From positions 164,095-228,094 of the forward strand of contig CAJXJK010000008.1 in the NCBI GenBank assembly GCA_913054135.1: DNA of 64,000 nt. Reading direction: 5' to 3'. Each line of letters starts with the position of its first letter. Within the stretch, counting starts at the first letter, position 1. Made by a program: the position numbers and the translations under genes. Below, piece by piece: positions 1-7,674 of this stretch. The DNA is from an uncultured Flavobacteriales bacterium. GTDB lineage: Bacteria; Bacteroidota; Bacteroidia; Flavobacteriales_D; Crocinitomicaceae. The notes beneath the pieces are model-generated. The model had not been told where the DNA came from, made no database searches, and was given only the letters and a program-made list of their open reading frames with translations.

Positions 1-447
1 ACTTTATATAAGATTCTTACGGCGTCTCATTCAGGATGGAGATGGATTGTCTTAATCCTACTAGTACTGGCGATTTTCTCGGCTTATAGAGGCTGGAAAA
101 AGAAGGCAGAATTTACACCTATGGATAAAAAAATGGCCATGTTCGCAATGATCGCATTCCACTTGCAATGGACGTTTGGGCTCGTTTTGTACTTCATTAG
201 TCCGAAAGTTCAGTTTGTTGAAGGATTTATGAAGAACAGCATGTTGAGATTTTACGGAATGGAGCATATAGTAGCCATGACAATCGCATTTGTTTTGATT
301 ACAATTGGTTATTCAAAATCAAAGAAGGTTGAAGACGGACCTGGAAAATTCAAGAAGATTTTTGTTTTCTACTTAATCGCTTTCATCATCATACTAGCAT
401 CAATTCCATGGCCATTTAGAGAAGCTCTTGGCGGCGGATGGATTTAA
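1..447 (+). CDS. Small multi-pass membrane protein, 5'-truncated by window edge
   Basis: The reading frame is open from base 1 to the TAA at 445-447, so the gene begins upstream; the ATG at 121 is internal. The 148 visible residues contain about four hydrophobic segments, the first around WRWIVLILLVLAIFSAY and the last around IFVFYLIAFIIILASIPW, separated by short basic loops. The HSGWRWIVL opening recalls small Bacteroidota membrane proteins sometimes annotated as cytochrome-b-like, but I see no convincing haem-ligand pattern, so function is unassigned. The stop lies 9 nt before the hflX GTG, suggesting co-transcription. Confidence 0.75.
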   Translation, partial: TLYKILTASHSGWRWIVLILLVLAIFSAYRGWKKKAEFTPMDKKMAMFAMIAFHLQWTFGLVLYFISPKVQFVEGFMKNSMLRFYGMEHIVAMTIAFVLITIGYSKSKKVEDGPGKFKKIFVFYLIAFIIILASIPWPFREALGGGWI

Positions 448-456
448 AATTAATTT

Positions 457-1656
457 GTGGGAGACGGATTTACTTATACTGAAATGATTCCTGAAGACGT
501 AGTTCTTGTAGGAGTAATCACAAGTTCTCAATCAGAAGATGAGGCAAATGAATACTTGGATGAACTAGAGTTTCTAGCTGAAACTTCGGGAGCAATAACC
601 AAAAAAAAATTCACTCAAAAAATCGACAAACCCAATCCTAAGACTTATGTAGGGTCAGGAAAAATTGAGGAAATAAGACTTTACGTTTTAAAGAATAATA
701 TTGACTGTGTGATTTTTGATGATGAATTATCACCTTCACAATTAAGAAATATTGAGCGCATTTTTGAGCGCAAAATTTTGGATAGAAATAATTTGATTCT
801 AGACATTTTTGCTAAAAGGGCTCGATCTGCAGATGCAAGAACACAAGTTGAGCTGGCTCAATATCAATACTTACTTCCTAGATTAACAAGACTTTGGACT
901 CACCTTGATAGAACAAAAGGTGGAATTGGAATGAGAGGTCCGGGAGAAACTCAAATTGAGACGGATAGAAGAATCATTACTCAGAAAATATCCCTTTTAA
1001 AAGAGAAGCTTAAAAAGATAGATAAACAAAAAGCGGTACAAAGAGGAAATCGCGGTCAACTAGTGAGAGTAGCTCTTGTTGGTTATACGAATGTTGGTAA
1101 GTCAACTATCATGAACATGCTGGCAAAGTCAGAAGTGTTTGCCGAGAATAAATTATTCGCCACCTTAGATACTACCGTGAGAAAAGTTGTGATTGAAAAT
1201 CTTCCTTTTTTGTTATCCGATACAGTTGGGTTCATCAGAAAATTACCTCATCAACTAATTGAATCATTCAAATCTACACTTGATGAAGTTAGAGAAGCAG
1301 ATATTCTAATTCATGTTTTAGACATTGCTCATCCTAGCTTTGAAGATCATTACAAAGTTGTTAATGAAACAATTGCTGACATTGTAAAAGACGGGAAAGA
1401 AAAACCAACCTTAGTAGTTTTCAATAAAGTTGACGCCTATAATCCAAAACCTGAAGACATAGGCTTTCATCCCGAAGGCAAACACTTTGCTCTAGAAGAA
1501 TTGAAGAAAACTTGGATGTCAAAATTAGGAGACAACAATTGCATTTTCATCTCGGCACAAGAGAAAATCAACATCACTGAACTGAAGTCAAGAATGTATG
1601 AAGAAGTAAAAGAGATTTTTCAGGTGAGATATCCTTATCATAACTTCTTATATTGA
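457..1656 (+). CDS. hflX: GTPase HflX
   Basis: HflX is a cytoplasmic GTPase that binds ribosomes and, in studied bacteria, splits stalled 70S ribosomes under stress. The N-terminal HflX domain (about residues 15-200) includes the glycine-rich signature GGIGMRGPGETQIETDRR in two adjoining pieces. The G domain follows with P-loop GYTNVGKST near residue 208, G3 DTVGF near 254 and G4 NKVD near 322. Length (399 aa) is normal for the family. The start shown is GTG at 457; an in-frame ATG at 484 (MIPEDVV) is a reasonable alternative and the sequence does not settle it. It follows the small membrane protein by 9 nt. Confidence 0.95.
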   Translation: MGDGFTYTEMIPEDVVLVGVITSSQSEDEANEYLDELEFLAETSGAITKKKFTQKIDKPNPKTYVGSGKIEEIRLYVLKNNIDCVIFDDELSPSQLRNIERIFERKILDRNNLILDIFAKRARSADARTQVELAQYQYLLPRLTRLWTHLDRTKGGIGMRGPGETQIETDRRIITQKISLLKEKLKKIDKQKAVQRGNRGQLVRVALVGYTNVGKSTIMNMLAKSEVFAENKLFATLDTTVRKVVIENLPFLLSDTVGFIRKLPHQLIESFKSTLDEVREADILIHVLDIAHPSFEDHYKVVNETIADIVKDGKEKPTLVVFNKVDAYNPKPEDIGFHPEGKHFALEELKKTWMSKLGDNNCIFISAQEKINITELKSRMYEEVKEIFQVRYPYHNFLY

Positions 1657-1754
1657 TTCATTTTTAATCCTTCTATTGAGCAAATTACCCTCTTGAAATA
1701 AGAACTTGGTCTCAATCTCAATTCTTGCTGAATAATTATAACTATTTTGGATAC

Positions 1755-3872
1755 GTGAAGATTCTTTTAACACAAATTATCATACTACTATCATTTTTCG
1801 GTCTTGGACAAGAATTAAGTCCGGCTGACTCCATAAAACAAAAAATTGATCGCTCAGATAACGCTTCTGTTCAAATTGAACTCTTGGTTGAGTTAGGATA
1901 TTATTATTCGGAAAATGAGATTGACTCACTTTTTGGCTATGCTCATAAATTGATCAATTTGGCGAGGTCAGGAGACCAACCATGTAATGAAGCCATTGGA
2001 TATCACTATAAAGGAAATTATTTCAGTGCAAAAGGCGAATATGATGATGCATTGTCTTTCTACAAAAAATCAATGACTCTTAGGGAGAGGCATTGCGACA
2101 TAGAAAAAGTGGCCTCAAGTGCCGCCCAAATAGGCAATGTGAATGCAAGAATTGGCAACTATGACGAAGCATATTTGAGCTATTATCAGGCCATTGGAAT
2201 TTACGAAGACTTGGGAGATGAAGAAAGTTTAGCTGCACAATATTCAAACCTGGGCTTGGTGGATGTTGACCGTGGCAAGTATCGAGATGCCGAAGAAAGT
2301 TTTACTAAAAGTTTGAATTATTTAAAGGGGAGTAAAGACTCTGTTCAATTAGGGCATACCTATAATAATTTCGGTAATCTCTACCAAACTGAAGAGAAGT
2401 ATGATACTGCAGTCGTTTATTTTCAAAAAGCCCTTCAAATTTATCGGTCTATTAATTACACTAGCGGTTTAGCTCACGGACTAAATAATATAGGTATCAT
2501 TTATTATTATCAAGGTCAAGAAGACAGCTGTATGAATTATTTCAAGCGGTCTTTGACTATTCGAAAAGAAATTGGAGAAATAGCTTCAATAGCTCAGAGC
2601 TATAATAACATTGGGATTCTATATGGTTATCAAGCTAAATATAAGATGGCTGTTATTTATTCAGACTCTTCTCTGGCCTTGGCAAAAGAATCGGGATTAA
2701 AAGAGGAAATTCGAGATGCATATTCTAATTTATATGATGTCTATTGGGCGCAAAAAGACTATGAAAATGCCGCCATTAGTATCAAATTCTTCAGTGATTA
2801 TCAAGATTCGCTCAAATCAGAGCAGAGTGAACGTCTAATCAATGATGCGAAAATCAAATATGAAACCATCAAAACAGACAAAGAACTTCAAGAGAACCAG
2901 GCCTTGATTGACCAAAATAATGCAGAACTAAAAAGAAAAGAAATCATCATTTGGGCGGCCTGTATTGGAGGGCTATTACTGATTTCATTGTTATTGGTGG
3001 TGTACAACAGAAATAAGTTGACAAAAAGACAGAATAAAGTAATTGAAGATCAAAAATCAGAAGTTGAGCAAAAACAAACTGAAATCATAGACAGTATTAA
3101 ATACGCTAAACGGATTCAAGACGCCATGCTAAAGTCTGAGGATGAGCAGTCAAAACATTTACCTGAAAACTTCGTGCTTTACATGCCAAAAGACATAGTT
3201 AGTGGAGACTTTTATTGGGTACATGAAGATGAGGAAACTCTTTATTTAGCCGTTGGAGATTGCACTGGACATGGGGTTCCAGGTGGCTTCTTAACTATGT
3301 TAGGCTCTTCAATGTTAAATGAAATAGTAAGCGGAGAAAAGAAACCAGAACCTGCTTTCATTTTAGATAAGTTAAGATCAAAAATAGTAGCTGAACTTTC
3401 TCAAACAGGGAATATTGGCGAAAACCGAGATGGTATGGATTTGTCACTGGTAAAAATGAATCTAAAAACATTTGAGGTTTCTTGGGCAGGAGCAAACAAT
3501 CCAATTTGGATTATTCCAGGTAACAATAGAGAATTGGCTTTTGTTGATCCGAAATACAAGTACAGGGAGTTGAACGAAATTAAGCCCAACAAACAACCTA
3601 TCGCCCACCACCACATTATGACTCCTTTCACAAATCATAAGTTCAAATTAGAAAAAGGTGATTTGTTTTATCTATTTTCTGACGGTTATGCTGACCAATT
3701 TGGCGGAGAAAAAGGAAAAAAATTCAAGTATAAGTCACTCATGAATTTGATGATTGAAACTAAAGCACAACCTCTCAGCGAAGTCAAAGAAAGGATGAAT
3801 CAAGTATTTCAAGACTGGAAAGGCGAACTCGAGCAGATTGATGACGTTTGTATTATGGGAGTTCGGGTCTAA
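1755..3872 (+). CDS. TPR-repeat, membrane-anchored SpoIIE-type PP2C serine phosphatase
   Basis: Probably a signalling phosphatase: an exported TPR sensor coupled across the inner membrane to a cytoplasmic PP2C/SpoIIE domain that dephosphorylates an unknown partner, often an anti-sigma-factor antagonist in this superfamily. I chose GTG 1755 because it gives a clean signal peptide (VKILLTQIIILLSFFGLGQ); the frame is open to a TTG at 1725. About six TPR units span residues 75-330. A transmembrane helix lies near 396-417, a short coiled coil follows, and the phosphatase domain begins near 473. Metal-binding motifs visible are SGDFYWV, VGDCTGHGVPGG and SDGYADQFGG. No anti-sigma gene is adjacent, so the target is unknown. 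Confidence 0.9.
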   Translation: MKILLTQIIILLSFFGLGQELSPADSIKQKIDRSDNASVQIELLVELGYYYSENEIDSLFGYAHKLINLARSGDQPCNEAIGYHYKGNYFSAKGEYDDALSFYKKSMTLRERHCDIEKVASSAAQIGNVNARIGNYDEAYLSYYQAIGIYEDLGDEESLAAQYSNLGLVDVDRGKYRDAEESFTKSLNYLKGSKDSVQLGHTYNNFGNLYQTEEKYDTAVVYFQKALQIYRSINYTSGLAHGLNNIGIIYYYQGQEDSCMNYFKRSLTIRKEIGEIASIAQSYNNIGILYGYQAKYKMAVIYSDSSLALAKESGLKEEIRDAYSNLYDVYWAQKDYENAAISIKFFSDYQDSLKSEQSERLINDAKIKYETIKTDKELQENQALIDQNNAELKRKEIIIWAACIGGLLLISLLLVVYNRNKLTKRQNKVIEDQKSEVEQKQTEIIDSIKYAKRIQDAMLKSEDEQSKHLPENFVLYMPKDIVSGDFYWVHEDEETLYLAVGDCTGHGVPGGFLTMLGSSMLNEIVSGEKKPEPAFILDKLRSKIVAELSQTGNIGENRDGMDLSLVKMNLKTFEVSWAGANNPIWIIPGNNRELAFVDPKYKYRELNEIKPNKQPIAHHHIMTPFTNHKFKLEKGDLFYLFSDGYADQFGGEKGKKFKYKSLMNLMIETKAQPLSEVKERMNQVFQDWKGELEQIDDVCIMGVRV

Positions 3873-4087
3873 CGAAACTCCTTAAAGCACCCCATTCTAT
3901 TCGAGCACCAATTTCTTTGTATCACACCTGATTCTCAGCTCATAAAAACCGCTTTCACATTTTTGAGTTCACTAAATTATACCTAACTTGAGACCCATAA
4001 ATCAAAGCTACTATTTTGAATTGCCTATTTTCCTTTGTGAATAAATGAATGAGAATCGGCATATAAATCTAATTAAGAAACGAAACT

Positions 4088-4510
4088 ATGAGTGTAACCG
4101 CTATTATGACTGATTTCAAATACATTACCATTAATTCAAATGACGACAGAATTCAGACTTTTTTCGATCAGTATTTGAATGACATTGAATTCTTTTTTCC
4201 TGATTTTGATATTGAAGAGATTTCATTCGCCGAAATTGAACTTATGATAATTGATGATCAACTATGTGGTATTCTGATTTATCAAGACAAAGGAGAGGAA
4301 ATGCACATTGAACTCGACTACGTCATCAAAGAATTTAGAAACCTGGGTATTGGTCAATCTTACATTCCTTATTTATTTTATCAGTTTAAAAAAGCAGGGT
4401 ATAAAGAGGTGTATGCTAAAACTGGAAATGAACGTCACAAATTGTACTTAAACACATTAGGCTTCAATTCTTCAAAAAGTCATCCTGACCTTTTAGAGCA
4501 AAAACTCTAA
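4088..4510 (+). CDS. GNAT-like acetyltransferase, paralog 1
   Basis: A 140-aa protein with the C-terminal half of a GNAT fold: a hydrophobic strand (MHIELDYVI), an acetyl-CoA-loop-like RNLGIGQSY, then a helix, strand and terminal LYLNTLGF, as in GNAT motif B. The acceptor substrate is unknown. The next gene, 4603-5007, is clearly its paralog, sharing the ELDYVI, LGIGQ and LGF blocks, so the pair arose by tandem duplication. ATG 4088 is listed; an in-frame ATG at 4106 (MTDFKYITIN) lines up better with the paralog's N-terminus and may be the true start. No catalytic residue can be assigned with confidence. Confidence 0.75.
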   Translation: MSVTAIMTDFKYITINSNDDRIQTFFDQYLNDIEFFFPDFDIEEISFAEIELMIIDDQLCGILIYQDKGEEMHIELDYVIKEFRNLGIGQSYIPYLFYQFKKAGYKEVYAKTGNERHKLYLNTLGFNSSKSHPDLLEQKL

Positions 4511-4602
4511 TTAAGCTCTCTTCATCTTTTATCTGGTCGATAGAATGCAGCTGCTCATAGAATTTAAAGCATGACAATAGGTCGCTCTTGTTAGATTGTG
4601 CT

Positions 4603-5007
4603 ATGCTTAAATTTGAATATAAAACAGTAAACTTCAAGAGCCCAGAATTTGAAGATTTCTATGGAACTTATCAAGATGACATAGAGTCGCTTTTTCCAAA
4701 TTTTGACTTGGAAGAAACATCACTATCTGATATAGAACTGTTAGAGGTTGACAATAAAATTTGTGGAGTCTACATCACTCAAGGAAAAGGTGAAACATTA
4801 CATATTGAATTAGATTATGTAATTCAACAATATAGAGATTTAGGCATTGGACAAGAATACCTTCCTATTCAGTTTGAGAAGTATAAAAGAAAGGGATATA
4901 AAAATGTTCTCGCAAGCACTGGAAATATAATTCAACAGGATTACTTAGCTTCTTTGGGTTTCCTCAAACCTGAACGAATGGGTGAGCTGCATGAAAGAGT
5001 TTTATAA
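4603..5007 (+). CDS. GNAT-like acetyltransferase, paralog 2
   Basis: A second GNAT-like protein of 134 aa, paralogous to the preceding gene. Conserved blocks are the acidic N-terminal region (FPNFDLEE against FPDFDIEE), LHIELDYVIQQYRDLGIGQEY and the C-terminal DYLASLGF. The acetyl-CoA pyrophosphate loop is the RDLGIGQ segment. ATG 4603 is chosen because the product MLKFEYKTVNF then aligns with MTDFKYITIN of paralog 1; the frame also opens from a TTG at 4588, which adds only five unrelated residues. The substrate is unknown. The 92-nt gap upstream has no clear terminator, so the pair may share a transcript. Confidence 0.75.
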   Translation: MLKFEYKTVNFKSPEFEDFYGTYQDDIESLFPNFDLEETSLSDIELLEVDNKICGVYITQGKGETLHIELDYVIQQYRDLGIGQEYLPIQFEKYKRKGYKNVLASTGNIIQQDYLASLGFLKPERMGELHERVL

Positions 5008-5092
5008 CAACTCTTTATTCAAAGGATATTCGTAATAATCCAAAACCAAATTGATAAACAATAAGAGATTAATAATTGAATAAATTCGCAAA

Positions 5093-5548
5093 ATGATGAA
5101 AGACATCTTCACAATTGACGTTACTAATGAAGTGTTAGAACGTATTGAAAAGCTCAATTATGAGTCACAGCCTGAATGGGGGAAAATGAATGTTGCGCAA
5201 ATGCTAGCGCATTGCAATGTGACTTACGATATGGTATTTACTGATCATTACGTAAAGGCAAAAGCTTTTAAAAAGTTTCTTCTATCTTCCTTGGTGAAGA
5301 ATGCGGTTGTGAACGACAAACCTTATAAAAAGAACATCCGAACAGCACCTCAGTTTCTTATAGTTGACGAGCGTGAATTCGAAACTGAAAAAACTAAATT
5401 GGTTGCACACATTAAAAAGGTACAAGACCTTGGACCTGATCATTTTGAAGGAAAAGAATCAAATTCGTTTGGGAACTTAACCGCAAGACAATGGAATAAT
5501 ATGTTTTACAAACACATTGATCATCACCTAAGTCAATTTGGAGTCTAA
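5093..5548 (+). CDS. DUF1569 (DinB-like) protein
   Basis: A 151-aa protein matching DUF1569, a family with a predicted DinB-like four-helix bundle. Visible features are EWGKMNVAQMLAHCNVTYD, where the His is a likely metal ligand, and the C-terminal HIDHHLSQFGV, whose His cluster would complete a metal site as in DinB/YfiT proteins. No biochemical role is established for the family that I can name. The codon after the ATG at 5093 is also ATG (5096), so the start is uncertain by one residue. It stands alone between the GNAT pair and the photolyase cluster. Confidence 0.85.
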   Translation: MMKDIFTIDVTNEVLERIEKLNYESQPEWGKMNVAQMLAHCNVTYDMVFTDHYVKAKAFKKFLLSSLVKNAVVNDKPYKKNIRTAPQFLIVDEREFETEKTKLVAHIKKVQDLGPDHFEGKESNSFGNLTARQWNNMFYKHIDHHLSQFGV

Positions 5549-5595
5549 GCGAAAAAGCGCTCAAACTTTTTTATCGCATCAACTGTTCATTAATT

Positions 5596-6282
5596 ATGAA
5601 GCAATTTGTAATTATTGGAGGTTCAAGCGGTATTGGCAAGTCAATTGCCAAAAAATTGAAAAATCAAGGTGAAGTAAGTGCGACTTACTTTCAAAATCAA
5701 GAAGATCTTGAAGATGGTGTTAATTGGCAATTCTTTGATGCACTTAACCCAAATTATGATTGGCTCCCCGATCAGATTGATGGATTAGTTTATTGTCCTG
5801 GAGCTATAAACCTCAAGCCATTTAAACGTATTGACAGAAAGACTCTTATTGAAGACTTTAATTTACAAGTGGGTGGAGCTTACGAAACTATTCAGAAAGC
5901 TTTGCCTGCTCTTAAAAAAAGTGATAATGCCAGTGTTTTGTTATTCTCTACAGTAGCTGTGCAAAATGGTTTTAATTTTCATTCATTAGTGTCAACATCA
6001 AAAGGAGCTATTGAAGGATTAACTGCCGCTCTGGCTGCCGAATTGGCTCCCAACATCAGAGTGAATGCTATTGCCCCTTCTCTCACTCAAACCAATCTCA
6101 GTTCGAAAATGTTGAATACTGAAATAAAAATGGAACAAAACAATAATCGCCATCCACTAAAAAGAATTGGGCAACCAGAAGATATTGCTAACATGGCCGA
6201 ACTTTTATTAACCGAAAAAGGAAGTTGGATATCTGGTCAAATAATGAAAGTAGATGGAGGAATGTCCTCCATTAAATCTTAA
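5596..6282 (+). CDS. SDR-fold protein of the photolyase cluster, catalytic Tyr absent
   Basis: First gene of the photolyase cluster. It is a 228-aa short-chain dehydrogenase/reductase-fold protein with an intact nucleotide-binding loop GGSSGIGKS near residue 8, a VYCPG segment in place of NNAG, and the late SDR pattern IRVNAIAPSLTQT. The active-site motif is altered. The Ser-bearing strand (LLFSTVAVQ) is there, but where YxxxK should lie the sequence reads VSTSK, so Lys is kept and Tyr is replaced by Val. It may bind NAD(P)H or flavin-related ligands without classical dehydrogenase activity. From memory, homologs beside photolyases in other bacteria also lack this Tyr, so this looks like a family trait rather than local decay. 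Confidence 0.85.
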   Translation: MKQFVIIGGSSGIGKSIAKKLKNQGEVSATYFQNQEDLEDGVNWQFFDALNPNYDWLPDQIDGLVYCPGAINLKPFKRIDRKTLIEDFNLQVGGAYETIQKALPALKKSDNASVLLFSTVAVQNGFNFHSLVSTSKGAIEGLTAALAAELAPNIRVNAIAPSLTQTNLSSKMLNTEIKMEQNNNRHPLKRIGQPEDIANMAELLLTEKGSWISGQIMKVDGGMSSIKS

Positions 6283-6286
6283 CAAT

Positions 6287-6568
6287 ATGAAAAATAGTTT
6301 TTCAGAACGTGATTTAGATAGGATAATTGAAATGGCTTGGGAGGACCGAACCCCTTTCGAAGCCATTAAAATACAATTCCAAATAACTGAATCAGAAGTT
6401 ATAAAAATAATGAGAAGTGAATTGAAGCGCAGCAGTTTTAACCTGTGGCGTAAACGAGTTAATTCAAGAACAAGTCTCAAACATCTGAAAAAAAGAAACG
6501 AAAATATTAAGCGATTCAAATCTGGTTTACAGAGACAAATAAGTGGTAACAAAATATCCAAAAGATGA
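6287..6568 (+). CDS. TIGR03643 family protein (photolyase-associated small protein)
   Basis: A 93-aa basic protein matching TIGR03643, whose members are regularly found beside cryptochrome/photolyase genes; its function is unknown. The body reads DLDRIIEMAWEDRTPFEAI, then FQITESEVIKIMR and the basic SFNLWRKRVNSR, which looks like a helix-turn-helix-like nucleic-acid-binding unit. I chose ATG 6287 because family members begin at this MKNSFSERD-type sequence; the frame is open from an ATG at 6254, which would overlap the SDR gene. It follows the SDR stop by 4 nt, and its own stop overlaps the next start by 4 nt (ATGA), so translation is probably coupled. Confidence 0.88.
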   Translation: MKNSFSERDLDRIIEMAWEDRTPFEAIKIQFQITESEVIKIMRSELKRSSFNLWRKRVNSRTSLKHLKKRNENIKRFKSGLQRQISGNKISKR

Positions 6569-7674
6569 AACTACTTGCCGATTATGGCCAAATATTAAAT
6601 GCCGTCGGAGACATAAATCCCATTGCCTATGCTAAAAATCGGAATTATTTAGATGGTAATGTCAGCTATCTTTCTCCATACATATCACGAGGAATAATTT
6701 CTACTAAACAAATTGCTAGACGCCTCTTTAAGATAGGCTTCAACTTTGAAGAATCTGAGAAATATATGCAAGAGCTTGCTTGGAGAGATTACTGGCAGCT
6801 CGTATGGAAAAACAAACTTTCATTAATCAATAAAGACCTCAAGAGAAGTCAAAATCAAGTTGAGAATTTTGAAATCCCCGCGGCCGTTGACCAAGCTAAG
6901 ACGAGAATAAAAGCCATAGATGATGGCATACTTGAATTATTTAATACCGGCTACATGCACAACCATATGCGAATGTATGTTGCTGCGATATGCTGTAATG
7001 TGGGCAAAAGTCATTGGCTTGAGCCAGCAAAGTGGTTGTATTATCATTTGCTAGATGCAGATTGGGGAAGCAATGCGCTCAGTTGGCAATGGGTAGCAGG
7101 TTCTAACTCTAATAAGAAGTATTTCGCGAATCAAGAAAACATCAACAAATTCACATACAGCAATCAAAAAGAAACATTCTTAGACAAGCCGTACGAAGAT
7201 ATTAAAGATGCTAATTGCCCTGAAGCCCTGAAAGTGACTCATATACCTCATCTAAAAACTGAACTCCCAGAGAACCTACCCTTGCGTATAAAAAGGAACC
7301 AAAACACCCTGATTTACAATTTTTATAACCTGGATCAAAACTGGAGAAAAAATGAAAATGCAAACCGAATTCTTCTTTTAGAACCCAGTCATTTTGAAGA
7401 TTACCCAATTTGCCAAAGGTCATTAGATTTTATGATTCAATATGCAAAAAAGAATATTTCAGACATTCAAATTTATAGCGGAGACTTTAAAGATTTCAAA
7501 AAGCAATATGATATTGATTGTGTCATCAGTAAAGAGCATCCGTTCAACAAACATTTGAACGGAATAATTGACGAGAGAGATTGGATGTTCACTGATCAAA
7601 CACTTTTTCCATCATTTTTTAAATTCTGGAACCACAATAAAAAGGAATTAAAAAAATGGATGATAAACCAGTAA
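6565..7674 (+). CDS. Photolyase/cryptochrome-like protein with FAD-binding domain first
   Basis: A 369-aa protein that begins directly in the photolyase FAD-binding domain: SYLSPYISRGIIS and QELAWRDYWQLVWK near residues 32-85, GYMHNHMRMYVA near 131, then DADWGSNALSWQWVAGS near 170, which carries the Asn-containing loop that sits beside FAD N5 in classical photolyases. The usual N-terminal antenna domain is missing. Instead, residues about 230-369 look alpha/beta (RILLLEPSHF, IQIYSGDF, DCVISKEHPF), so the domain order appears reversed relative to normal photolyases. It likely binds FAD and may act as a light sensor or repair enzyme. It overlaps the genes on both sides, by 4 nt upstream and 19 nt downstream. 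Confidence 0.85.
   Translation: MKLLADYGQILNAVGDINPIAYAKNRNYLDGNVSYLSPYISRGIISTKQIARRLFKIGFNFEESEKYMQELAWRDYWQLVWKNKLSLINKDLKRSQNQVENFEIPAAVDQAKTRIKAIDDGILELFNTGYMHNHMRMYVAAICCNVGKSHWLEPAKWLYYHLLDADWGSNALSWQWVAGSNSNKKYFANQENINKFTYSNQKETFLDKPYEDIKDANCPEALKVTHIPHLKTELPENLPLRIKRNQNTLIYNFYNLDQNWRKNENANRILLLEPSHFEDYPICQRSLDFMIQYAKKNISDIQIYSGDFKDFKKQYDIDCVISKEHPFNKHLNGIIDERDWMFTDQTLFPSFFKFWNHNKKELKKWMINQ

Noticed and set aside
1725..1754. Upstream TTG start of the TPR phosphatase
   Set aside because: It would put a polar decapeptide before the signal peptide; GTG 1755 gives a normal signal sequence.
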